DNA from: Luidia sarsii
Lineage: Eukaryota; Echinodermata; Asteroidea; Paxillosida; Luidiidae
Assembly (NCBI GenBank): GCA_949987565.1
Contig: OX465109.1
Location: 18,644,415-18,708,414, forward strand
Direction of reading: 5' to 3'
Length of the DNA stretch: 64,000 nt
Shown: piece by piece, positions 42,601 to 53,810 of the stretch
How positions within the stretch are numbered: position 1 is the first letter of the stretch
Layout: each line of letters begins with the position of its first letter
Program-made: the position numbers and the translations under genes
Notes under the pieces: generated by a model
Told to the model about the DNA's origin: nothing
Seen by the model: only the letters and a program-made list of their open reading frames with translations
Databases searched by the model: none

Positions 42601-43471
42601 ACCACAGATCGCTAGAGGAAGCCTAGACCTATCTATATGCAAAACCTGAGCTTCCTCGATGTCATATTTAATGGAATATCTAATTTCAAACGTAACATTT
42701 CTCCTCAGTCACTCTCCGCCGTGGCTTTTAACCCAGTGTTGGTGCACGTGCAGCTTCCAGAACAAGGTAGGGTTGCTCTGTTGTTCTCAAAATGTATGAA
42801 TAGAAATTATCTCCGATTTCAGGAGTTTCAATTCAGCCCAATAAAGGAAACCGGGGGCTTTTTATAGGCCAGTCAACGGGTCTCGCTGGATATTCAATGT
42901 AGGCTGGTCATCCTCCCAGACCTGTTCGGTCATCCTCTCAGACCTGTTCGGTCCACAGATACGCATGGACAAGAGTGAAATGATTTTACAAGGGCACCGT
43001 CCGCCTCTTTCCCAGTCAACGGGTCTCGCTGGATATTCAATGTAGGCTGGTCATCCTCTCAGACCTGTTCGGTCATACTCTCAGACCTGTTTGGTCTAAA
43101 GATACGCAAGGACAAGAGTGAAATGATTTTACGAGGGCACCGTCCGCCTCTATCCTAGTCAACGGGTCTCGCTGGATATTCAATGTAGGCCTGTCATCCT
43201 CTCAGACCTGTTCGGTCATCCTCTCAGACCTGTTCGGTCCAAAGATAGGCAAGGACAAGAGTGAAATGTTTTAAGAGCACCGTCCGCCTCTATTCTAGTC
43301 AACGGGTCTCGCTGGATATTCAATGTAGGCTGGTCATCCTCCCAGACCTGTTCGGTCATCCTCTCAGACCTGTTCGGTCTAAAGATACGCGAGGACAAGG
43401 GTGAAATGTTTCAAGAGCACCGTCCGCCTGTATTCTAGTCAACGGGTCTCGCTGGATATTCAATGTCGGCT

Positions 43472-43650
43472 GGTCATCCTCTCAGACCTGTTAGGTCATC
43501 CTCTCAGAACTGTTCGGTCATCCTCTCAGACCTGTTCGGTCATTTACTTAGCCCTGTTCGGTCATCCCCTCAGTCGTGTTCGATCATCCCTCAGTCCTTT
43601 TCGGTCATCCTCTCAGACCTGTTCGGTCATCCACTTAGACCCGTTCGGTC
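43472..43650 (+). repeat. 22-bp subrepeat run inside minisatellite C
   Basis: GGTCATCCTCTCAGACCTGTTC-type monomers repeat about every 22 bp (near 43472, 43494, 43516, 43538, 43559, 43581, 43602 and 43625) with substitutions. Normal C units hold only one to three of these, so this one is an internal expansion. Confidence 0.85.
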
Positions 43651-43714
43651 CCAAGATAGGACAATAGTGAAAGGATTTTAAGAGCACCGACCGCCTCTAT
43701 TCTAGTCAAAAGGT

Positions 43715-43975
43715 TTCAATGGATATTCAAAGGTAGGTCATCCTTCGGTCATTTACGTGCAAATCTAATGTACTCGACCCAAATCTGCCAACGCTACCAC
43801 GCAAATAGATATTCAAGTGCAAATCCAAACAACTCGCCCCATATTTGCCCCACACTGCCATGCGTATTCTGGCTTATATTTAGACCGAAGGGTTCTGACT
43901 GGATAGCCAACCCCCGTTGAACATACAGCCAAACCTGATGTCCTTGGATCCTGCGAGCACTGCCCGGTCCTGTTC
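43715..43975. repeat. Non-C insert with a 59-bp tandem pair
   Basis: This stretch does not match C, A or B. It contains two diverged direct repeats starting GTGCAAATC at 43757 and 43816 (59 bp apart), each with an ACTCG(A/C)CCCA block and an ATGC/ACGC end. The remainder (43876-43975) shows nothing I recognise before C resumes with CCTGTTCGATCATCC. Confidence 0.55.
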
Positions 43976-44729
43976 GATCATCCCCTCAGTCCTGTTCGGT
44001 CATCCTCTCAGACCTGCTTGGTCTATAGATACGCAAGGACAAGAGTGAAACGATTTTACGAGGGCACCGTCCGCCTCTATTCTAGTCAACGGGTCTCGCT
44101 GGATATTCAATGTAGGCTGGTCATCCTCCCAGACCTGTTCGGTCATCCTCTCAGACCTGTTCGGTCCAAAGATACGCAAGGACAAGAGTGAAAAGATTTT
44201 ACAAGGGCACCGTCCGCCTCTTTCCCAGTCAACGGGTCTCGCTGGATATTCAATGTAGGCTGGTCATCCTCCCAGACCTGTTCGGTCATCCTCTCAGACC
44301 TGTTCGGTCCAAAGATACGCAAGGACAATAGTGAAAGGATTTTACAAGGGCACCGTCCGCCTCTATTCTAGTCAACAGGTTTCACTGGATATTCAAAGGT
44401 AGGCTGGTCATCCTCCCAGACCTGTTCGGTCATCCTCTCAGACCTGTTCGGTCCAAAGATACGCAAGGACAATAGTGAAAGGATTTTACAAGGGCACCCT
44501 CCGCCTCTATTCTAGTCAACGGGTCTCGCTGAATAGTCAATGTAGGCTGGTCATCCTCCCAGACCTGTTTGGTTATCCTGTCAGACCTGTTCGGTCCAAA
44601 GATAAGCAAGGACAAAATTTAAAGGATTTTACAGCAGCACCGTCCGCCTCTATTCTAGTCAACAGGTCTCGCTGTATATATTCTACGTGGATTGGCCATC
44701 CAGTCAGACCCGTTCGGTCCGAAGACAGG

Positions 44730-45435
44730 TTTTAAATTGGTTTCTTTCGAAGAATAACGCGTCACTTTGACAGTTCATGCAATCGCACAGTCCGGCTTTC
44801 GTGCACCGATAATGTTAGAATTCGATTATCCAGAGCAACGCTATTCGATGTTATCACGCTCTCTTTGTCCCATTTGCTTTCTCAGAAATGGTTTCCATAT
44901 TCCTGTCTTGTTTCTTGGTTCGTTAGAACACATTCTTGGCTGCCGTTGCTGATTTTCAAGCTGCTGTGACCAAACAGCTTTGATGACGATTACGTGAGGA
45001 TGACTTTGCGGTAGGTTGCAGACTCGTCCCATTTTCGTCCCATACGCTAACGCGAAAATCCCCATACCCGTGCTAAAATGACCGACTAGCCCCTTTTCAA
45101 TGCCGCTGCTGAATCAAAAAGGCGTGTTTCGTGTATTGTCTCCATTTTGAAAATGTTTTCATAGCAAGATTCATTAAAACCAACTCTTCTATCAGTCTCC
45201 TGACGACGGGCAGAGTACACAGAACCCGAAACGTTGAGTTATCGGCTCTTTCCAGGGCTACACTCCTTCTTGGCAGATAAGTGCTACATAGTGTCACCGC
45301 AGAACTTCAACTAAGTATTTCCACCATGGAAACCGTCAACTCCTTTGAAACCATCTCTGGTCAAATGTCTGAAGATGTTGACAAGAGCCCATTTATTGTT
45401 GCTATCCGCTGTGTATTATTTGCTACGCGCTGTGT
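44730..45435. repeat. Segment U, copy 1 (duplicated non-satellite sequence)
   Basis: Non-tandem sequence following block C1. It aligns over roughly 630 bp with 56153-56757, with scattered substitutions and small indels, and each copy directly follows C repeats at the same C base context. It contains a 70-bp dispersed repeat (45018-45095) and the motif CTGACGACGGGC..CCCGAAACG (45200-45232). A 60-residue open frame (44767-44952) is kept in both copies, but the differences inside it include two amino-acid changes, so purifying selection is not evident. It could be a degenerate retroelement tail; no enzyme domain is visible. It ends with a 21-bp direct repeat (TTGCTA..CGCTGTGTAT at 45399 and 45420) at the border with B. 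Confidence 0.7.
45018..45095 (+). repeat. 70-bp dispersed repeat, copy 1
   Basis: Contains GACTCGTCCCATTTTCGTCC, then CGCTAACGCG, CCCCATACCCGTGCTAAAATG and ACCGACT. Related copies lie at 56442-56516, 57176-57232 and 57238-57303, all in the same orientation. Confidence 0.75.
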
Positions 45436-48400
45436 ATCTACAGGCAAAACCTGAGCTTCCTCGAAGTCATATTTAATGGAATATCTAATTTCAAACGAAA
45501 TATTTCTCCTCAGTCAATCTCCGCCGTGGCTTTTAACACAGTGAAGGTGCACATACTGCTTCCAGAGACAGGTAGGGTTGCTCTCTTGTTCTCAAAATGT
45601 ATGAATAGAAATTAACTCCGATTTCAGGAGTTTCAATTCAGGCCAATAAAGGAAACCGGGGGCTTTTTATAGGCCAGGTTTCAGGAACAAAAATGTAAAA
45701 TTGAATACGATATGAACATGCAAATAATGTATCTCTGCCCGATCACCCCCCTCCCCAACCCGCTGGTCATTGTTTTTTTTATATAAGTACACAGATAGGG
45801 CACAGACAGAACCAGGTTCGTTCCCTTTTCTTTGAAAATGATCAATAGAAATTGTCTCCAAATTCACTAACTTTACCACCGATTGCTAGAGGAACCCTAG
45901 ACATATCAATATGCAAAACCTGAGCTTCCTCGATGTCATATTTAATGGATTATCTAATTTCAAACGAAATGTTTCTCCTCAGTCACTCTCCGCCGCTGCT
46001 TTTAACCCAGTGATGGTGCACATCCTGCTTCCAGAACCAGCAAGGGTTGCTCTCTTGTTCTCAAAATGTATGAATAGAAATTAACTCCGATTTAAGGAGT
46101 TTTAATTCAGGCCAATAAAGGAAACCGGGGGCTTTTTATAGGCCAGGTTTCAGGAACAAAAATGTAACATTGAATAAGATATTAACATGCAAGGTATATA
46201 TCTCTTCCCGATCACCCCCCTGCCCAACCCGCTGGTCATTGTTTGCTTCTATGAGTACATAGATAGGGCACAGACAGATCCAGGTTCATTCCCTTTTCTT
46301 TGAAAATGATTAATAGATATTTTCTCCAAATTCACTAACTTTACCACCGATCGCCAGAGGAACCCTAGACCTAACGATTTGCAAAACCTGAGCTTCCTCG
46401 ATGTCATAATTGATGGAATATCTAATTTCAAACGAAATATTTCTCCTCAGTCACTCTCCGCCGTGGCTTTTAACCCAGTGATGGTGCACATACTGCTTCC
46501 AGAACCAGGTAGGGTTGCTCTCTTGTCCTCAAAATGTATGAATAGAAATTAACTCCGATTTCAGGAGTTTAAATTCAGGCCGATAGAGGAAACCTGGGAC
46601 TATCTATAGGGCAAGTTTCAGAAACAAAAATGTACTATTGAATACGATATGAACATGCAAAGAATATATCTCTGCCCTATCACCCCCCTCCCTATCTCGC
46701 TGGTCATTGTTTGATTTTATGAGTATACAGATAGGCATTGACAGATCCAGGTTCGTTCCCTTTTCTTTGAAAATGATCAATAGATATTTTCTCCAAAATC
46801 ACTAACTTTACCACCGATCGCTAGAGGAAGCCTAGACCTAACTATATTCAAAACTTGAGCTTCCTCGATGTCATAATTAATGGAATATCTAATTTCAAAC
46901 GAAATATTTCTCCTCAGTCACTCTCCGCCGTGGCTTTTAACCCAGTGATGGTGCACATACTCCTTCCAGAACAACGTAGGGTTGCTCTCTTCTCCCAAAA
47001 ATGTATGAATAGAAATTAACTCCGATTTCAGGAGTTTAAATTCGGGCCGATAGAGGAAACCTGGGACTATCTATAGGGCAAGTTTCAGAAACAAAAATGT
47101 ACTATTGAATACGATATGAACATGCAAAGAATATATCTCTTCCCGATCAACCCCCCTCCCCAACCCGCTGGTCATTGTTTGCTTCTATGAGTACATATAT
47201 AGGGCACAGACAGATCCAGGTTCGTTCCCTTTTCTTTGAAATCGATCAATAGCATTTCTCTCCAAATTCACTAACTTTACCACCGATCGCTAGAGGAAGC
47301 CTAGACCTATCTATATGCAAAACCTGAGCTTCCTCGATGTCATATTTAATGGAATATCTAATTTCAAACGAAACATTTCTCCTCAGTCACTCTCCGCCGC
47401 TGCTTTTAACCCAGTGATTGTGCACATCCTGCTTCCGAAACCAGGAAGGGTTGCTCTCTTCTCCCAAAAATGTATGAATAAAAATTAACTCCGATTTCAG
47501 GAGTTTAAATTCAGGCCGATAGAGGAAACCTGGGACTATCTATAGGGCAAGTTTCAGAAACAAAAATGTAATATTGAATACGATATGAACATGCAAAGAA
47601 TATATCTCTGCCCTATCACCCCCCTCCCCAACCCGCTGGTCATTGTTTGCTTCTATGAGTACATAGATAGGGCACAGACAGATCCAGGTTCGTTCCCTTT
47701 TCTTTGAAAAAGATCAATAGAAATTTTCTCCAAATTCACTAACTTTACCACCGATCGCTAGAGGAAGCCTAGACCTATCTTTATGCAAAACCTGAGCTTC
47801 CTCGATGTCTTAATTAAGGGAATATCTAATTTCAAACGAAATATTTCTCCTCAGTCACTCTCCGCCGTGGCTTTTAACCCAGTGATGGTGCACATACTGC
47901 TTCCAGAACCAGGTAGGGTTGCTCTCTTGTCCTCAAAATGTATGAATAGAAATTAACTCCGATATCATGAGTTTAAATTCAGGCCGATAGAGGAAATCTA
48001 GGACTATCTATAGGGCAAGTTTCAGAAACAAAAATGTAAAATTGAATACGATATAAACATGCAAAGAATATATCTCTTCCCGATCACCCCCCTCGCCAAC
48101 CCGATGGTCATTGTTTGCTTCTATGAGTACATATATAGGGCACAGACAGATCTAGGTTCGTTCCCTTTTCTTTGAAATCGATCAATAGAAATTTTCTCCA
48201 AATTCACTAACTTTACCACCGATCGCTAGAGGAAGCCTAGACCTATCTATATGCAAAACCTGAGCTTCCTCGATGTCTTAGTTAAGGGAATATCTAATTT
48301 CAAACGAAACATTTCTCCTCAGTCACACTCCGCTGTGGCTTTTAACCAAGTGATGGTGCACATGCAGCTTCCAGAACCAGGTAGGGTTGCTCTCTTGTTC

Positions 48401-51400
48401 TCAAAATGTATGAATAGAAATTTACTCCGATTTCGGGAGTTTCAATTCAGGCCGATAGAGGTAACCGGGGGCTTTTAATAGGTCAAGTTTCAGGAGCAAA
48501 AATGTAATAATGAATTCGATATGAACATGCAAAGAATATATCTCTGCCCTATCACCCCCCCACCCTTCCCCAACCCGCTGGTCATTGTTTGCTTCTGTGA
48601 GTTCACAGATAGGCACAGACAGATCCAGGTTCGTTCCCTTTGCTTTGAAAATGAACAATAGAAATTTTCTCAAAATTCACTAACTTTACCACCGATCGCT
48701 AGAGGAAGCCTAGACCTATCTATATGCAAAACCTGAGCTTCCTCGATGTCTTAGTTAAGGGAATATCTAATTTCAAACGAAACATTTCTCCTCAGTCACA
48801 CTCCGCCGTGGCTTTTAACCCAGTGATGGTGCACATGCAGCTTCCAGAACCAGGTAGGGTTGCTCTCTTGTTCTCAAAATGTATGAATAGAAATTAACTC
48901 CGATTTCGGGAGTTTCAATTCAGGCCGATAGAGGTAACCGGGAGCTTTTTATAGGTCAAGTTTCAGGAGCAAAAATGTAATAATGAATTCGATATGAACA
49001 TGCAAAGAATCTATCTCTGCCCTATCACCCCCCCCCCCCTCCCCAACCCGCTGGTCATTGTTTGCTTCTGTGAGTACACAGATAGGCACAGACAGATCCA
49101 GGTTCGTTCCCTTTGCTTTGAAAATGATCAATAGAAATTTACTCCAAATTCACTAACTTTACCACCGATCGCTAGAGGAAGCCTAGACCTATCTACATGC
49201 AAAACCTGAGCTTCCACGATGTCATATTTAATGGAATATCTAATTTCAAACGAAATATTTATCCTCAGTCACTCTCCGCCGTGGCTTTTAACCCAGTGAT
49301 GGTGCACAAGCAGCTTCCAGCACCAGGTAGGGTTGCTCTCTTGTCCTCAAATTGTATGAATAGAAATTAACACCGATTTTAGGAGTTTCATTTCAGGCCA
49401 ATAAAGGAAACCGGGGGCTTTTTATAGGCCAGGTTTCAGGAACAAAAAAGTAACATTGAATACGATATGAACATGCAAGGAATATATCTCTTCCCGATCA
49501 CCCCCCTGCCCAACCCGCTGGTCATTGTTTGCTTCTATGAGTACATAGATAGGGCACAGACAGATCCAGGTTCATTCCCTTTTCTTTGAAAATGATTAAT
49601 AGATATTTTCTCCAAATTCACTAACTTTACCACCGATCGCTAGAGGAACCCTAGACCTATCGATATGCAAAACCTGAGCTTCCTCGATGTCATAATTAAT
49701 GGAATATCTCATTTCAAACGAAATATTTTTCCTCAGTCACTCTCCGCCGTGGCTTTTAACCCAGTGATGGTGCACATACTGCTTCCAGAACCAGGTAGGG
49801 TTGCTCTCTTGTCCTCAAAATGTATGAATAGAAATTAACTCCGATTTCAGGAGTTTAAATTCAGGCCGATAGAGGAAACCTGGGACTATCTATAGGGCAA
49901 GTTTCAGAAACAAAAATGTACTATTGAATACGATATGAACATGCAAGGAATATATCTCTGCCCTATCACCCCCCTCCCCAACTCGCTGGTCATTGTTTGA
50001 TTTTATGACTATACAGATAGGCACCGACAGATCCAGGTTCGTTCCCTTTTCTTTGAAAATGATAAATAGATATTTTCTCCAAAATCACTAACTTTACCAC
50101 CGATCGCTAGAGGAAGCCTAGACGTATCTATATGCAAAACCTGAGCTTCCTCGGTGTCATAATTAATGGAATATCTCATTTCAAACGAACTATTTCTCCT
50201 CAGTCACTCTCCGCCGTGGCTTTTAACCCAGTGATGGTGCACATACTGCTTCCAGAACCAGGTAGGGTTGCTCTCTTTTCCTCAAAATGTATAAATAGAA
50301 ATAAACTCCGATTTCGGGAGTTTCAATTCAGGCCGATAGAGGTAACCGGGGGCTTTTTATAGGTCAAGTTTCAGGAGCAAAAATGTAATAATGAATACGA
50401 TATGAACATGCAAAGAATATATCTCTGCCCTATCACCCCCCCCCCCCCTCCCCAACCCGCTGGTCATTGTTTGCTTCTGTGAGTACACAGATAGGCACAG
50501 ACAGATCCAGGTTCGTTCCCTTTGCTTTGAAAATGATCAATAGATATTTACTCCAAATTCACTAACTTTACCACCGATCGCTAGAGGAAGCCTAGACCTA
50601 TCTATATGCAAAACCTGAGCTTCCTCGATGTCATATTTAATGGAATATCTAATTTCAAACGAAATATTTCTCCTCAGTCACTCTCCGCCGTGGCTTTTAA
50701 CCCAGTGATGGTGCACATACTGCTTCCAGAACAACGTAGGGTTGCTCTCTTCTCCCAAAAATGTATGAATAGAAATTAACTCCGATTTCAGGAGTTTAAA
50801 TTCGGGCCGATAGAGGAAACCTGGGACTATCTATAGGGCAAGTTTCAGAAACAAAAATTTACTATTGAATACGATATGAACATACAAAGAATATATCTCT
50901 TCCCGATCAACCCCCCTCCCCAACCCGCTGGTCATTGTTTGCTTCTATGAGTACATATATAGGGCACAAACAGATCCAGGTTCGTTCCCTTTTCTTTGAA
51001 ATCGATCAATAGAAATTGTCTCCAAATTCACTAACTTTACCACCGATCGCTAGAGGAAGCCTAGACCTATCTATATGCAAAACCTGAGCTTCCTCGATGT
51101 CATATTTAATGGAATATCTAATTTCAAACGGAACATTTCTCCTCAGTCACTCTCCACCTAGGCTTTTAACCCAGTGATGGTGCACATACTGCTTCCAGAA
51201 CAAGGTAGGGTTGCTCTCTTGTTCTCAAAATGTATAAATAGAAATGAACTCCGATTTCGGGAGTTTCAATTCAGGCCGATAGAGGTAACCGGGGGCTTTT
51301 TATAGGTCAAGTTTCAGGAGCAAAAATGTAATATTGAATACGATATGAACATGCAAAGAATATATCTCTGCCCTATCACCCCCTCCCCAACCCGCTGGTC

Positions 51401-53478
51401 ATTGTTTGCTTCTATGAGTACATAGATAGGGCACAGACAGATCCAGATTTGTTCCCTTTTCTTTGAAAAAGATCAATAGAAATTTTCTCCAAATTCACTA
51501 ACTTTACCACCGATCGCTAGAGGAAGCCTAGACCTATCTATATGCAAAACCTGGGCTTCCTCGATGTCTTAGTTAAGGGAATATCTAATTTCAAACGAAA
51601 TATTTCTCCTCAGTCACTCTCCGCCGTGGCTTTTAACCCAGTTATGGTGCACATACTGCTTCCAGAACCAGGTAGGGTTTCTCTCTTGTCCTCAAAATGT
51701 ATGAATAGAAATTAACTCCGATTTCATGAGTTTAAATTCAGGCCGAGAGAGGAAATCTGGGACTATCTATAGGGCAAGTTTCAGAAACAAAAATGTAATA
51801 TTGAAAACGATATGAACATGCAAAGAATATATCTCTGCCCTATCACCCCCCTCCCCAACACACTGGTCATTGTTTGCTTCTATGAGTACACAGATAGGGC
51901 ACAGACAGATCCAGGTTCGTTCCCTTTTCTTTGAAAAAGATCAATAGAAATTTTCTCCAAATTCACTAACTTTACCACCGATCGCTAGAGGAAGCCTAGA
52001 CCTATCTATATGCAAAACCTGAGCTTCCTCGATGTCTTAGTGAAGGGAATATCTAATTTCAAACGAAATATTTCTCCTCAGTCACTCTCCGCCGTGGCTT
52101 TTCACCCAGTTATGGTGCACATACTGCTTCCAGAACCAGGTAGGGTTTCTCTCTTGTCCTCAAAATGTATGAATAGAAATTAACTCCGATTTCATGAATT
52201 TAAATTCAGGCAGATAGAGGAAATCTGGGACTATCTATAGGGCAAGTTTCAGGAGCAAAAATGTAATAATGAATACGATATGAACATGCAAACCATATAT
52301 CTCTGCCCTATCACCCCCCCCCCCCTCCCCAACCCGCTGGTCATTGTTTACTTCTGTGAGTACACAGAGAGGCACAAACAGATCCAGGTTCGTTCCCTTT
52401 GCTTTGAAAATGATCAATAGAAATTTACTCCAAATTCACTAACTTTACCACCGATCGCTAGAGGAAGCCTAGACCTATCTACATGCAAAACCTGAGCTTC
52501 CACGATGTCATATTTAAGGGAATATCTAATTTCAAACGAAATATTTATCCTCAGTCACTCTCCGCCGTGGCTTTTAACCCAGTGATGGTGCACAAGCAGC
52601 TTCCAGCACCAGGTAGGGTTGCTCTCTTGTCCTCAAATTGTATGAATAGAAATTAACACCGATTTTAGGAGTTTCATTTCAGGCCAATAAAGGAAACCGG
52701 GGGCTTTTTATAGGCCAGGTTTCAGGAACAAAAATGTAACATTGAATACGATATGAACATGCAAGGAATATATCTCTTCCCGATCACCCCCCTGCCCAAC
52801 CCGCTTGTCATTGTTTGCTTCTATGAGTACATAGATAGGGCACAGACAGATCCACGTTCATTCCCTTTTCTTTGAAAATGATTAATAGATATTTTCTCCA
52901 AATTCACTAACTTTACCACCGATCGCTAGAGGAACCCTAGACCTATCGATATGCAAAACCTGAGCTTCCTCGGTGTCATAATTAATGGAATATCTAATTT
53001 CAAACGAAATATTTCTCCTCAGTCACTCTCCGCCGTGGCTTTTAACCCAGTGATGGTGCACATACTGCTTCCAGAACCAGGTAGGGTTGCTCTCTTGTCC
53101 TCAAAATGTATGAATAGAAATTAACTCCGATTTCAGGAGTTTAAATTCAGGCCGATAGAGGAAATCTGGGACTATCTATAGGGCAAGTTTCAGAAACAAA
53201 AATGTAATATTGAATACGATATAAACATGCAAAGAATATATCTCTTCCCGATCACCCCCCTCCCCAACCCGCTGGTCATTGTTTGCTTCTATGAGTACAT
53301 ATATAGGGCACAGACAGATCCAGGTTCTTTCCCTTTTCTTTGAAATCGATCAATAGAAATTTTCTCCAAGTTCACTAACTTTACCACCGATCGCTAGAGG
53401 AAGCCTAGACCTATATATATGCAAAACCTGAGCTTACTCGATGTCATATTTAATGGAATATCTAATTTCAAACGAAAT
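45436..53478 (+). repeat. Satellite array, subfamily B, block 2 (~17 units)
   Basis: Same 467-bp B unit and orientation as block 1, but units are more diverged from one another. Typical variants are GGAAGCCTAGACC in place of GGAACCCTAGACC, ATGTCTTAGTTAAGG in place of ATGTCATATTTAATG, and CAGGAGCAAAAATG. Several units (near 49027, 50436 and 52311) have greatly lengthened C-tracts. It begins at a shared TATCTA next to segment U and ends at 53478 after TTTCAAACGAAAT, where a divergent C unit starts. Confidence 0.94.
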
Positions 53479-53810
53479 GAGGTGGACGTCCATTGAGAAT
53501 CGTTTGGTCCCGAGATGGACAAGAGTGAAATGTTTTTACTGTACAAGAGCACCGTCTGTCTCAATTTTTGTCGACAGATCTTGCTGGATATTCAAGAGTA
53601 AGAGTTGCCATCCTGTCAGACCTGTTTGGTGGAAAGATACGCAGTGAGAAGGGTGAAAAGGATTCCAAAAGAGCACCGTCCGCCTCTATCCTTGTCAACA
53701 GGTTTCACTGGATATTCAAAGGTAGGCTGGTCATCCTCCTAGACCTGTTCGGTCCAAAGATACGCAAGGAAAATAGTGAAAGGATTTTAAGAGCACCTTC
53801 GGCCTCTATT
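53479..53810 (+). repeat. Minisatellite C, block 2 (short)
   Basis: About two and a half C units between B segments. The first unit is strongly diverged (GAGGTGGACGTCC start, CAAGAGTAAGAGTTGCCATC), as is common at array edges; later units match C (GATATTCAAAGGTAGGCTGG, CCTGTTCGGTCCAAAGA). It is the same block as 55337-55668 by duplication. Confidence 0.88.

Larger units (their letters stand above)
26614..42870 (+). repeat. Satellite array, subfamily B, block 1 (~467-bp unit, ~35 copies)
   Basis: Head-to-tail array in the same orientation as subfamily A. The anchor CCCCAACC recurs at 26703, 27169, 27637 and 28105, so the unit is 466-468 bp. It is homologous to subfamily A along its whole length: both share TAGAGGAACCCTAGACC, CATATTTAATG, a GTAGGGT(C/T)GCTC block and ATACGATATGAACA in the same order. 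B differs by many substitutions and by a C-rich block (CACCCCCCTCCCCAACCC) where A has CACCTCCAAAATCTGCG. The first B unit is joined to a broken A unit at about 26612 and the last is cut inside GGGCTTTTTATAGGCCAG, where minisatellite C begins. No coding content was recognised. Confidence 0.96.
42871..44729 (+). repeat. Minisatellite C, block 1 (140-143-bp unit)
   Basis: The anchor CAACGGGTCTCGCTGG starts at 42874, 43017, 43160, 43300 and 43440, giving units of 143, 143, 140 and 140 bp; related units continue at 44000-44729. Each unit holds GAGTGAAA..GATTTTA, GCACCGTCCGCCTC, a GGATATTCAA block and two or more copies of CAGACCTGTTCGGTC. It shows no similarity to satellites A or B. The junction with B is at shared bases CCAG. 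Short frames of 60-90 codons here are repeat artefacts. The array is interrupted by a non-C insert at about 43715-43975. Confidence 0.93.

Noticed and set aside
1..42870. CENP-B box in the satellite units
   Set aside because: I looked for TTCG-N4-A-N2-CGGG on both strands of the A and B units; TTCGTTCCC and TTCCGTGGAAAA are only partial and lack the CGGG arm.
44767..44952. 60-residue frame kept in both copies of segment U
   Set aside because: The two copies differ by at least two amino-acid changes among few differences, so there is no sign of selection on protein. Shared openness follows from recent duplication.
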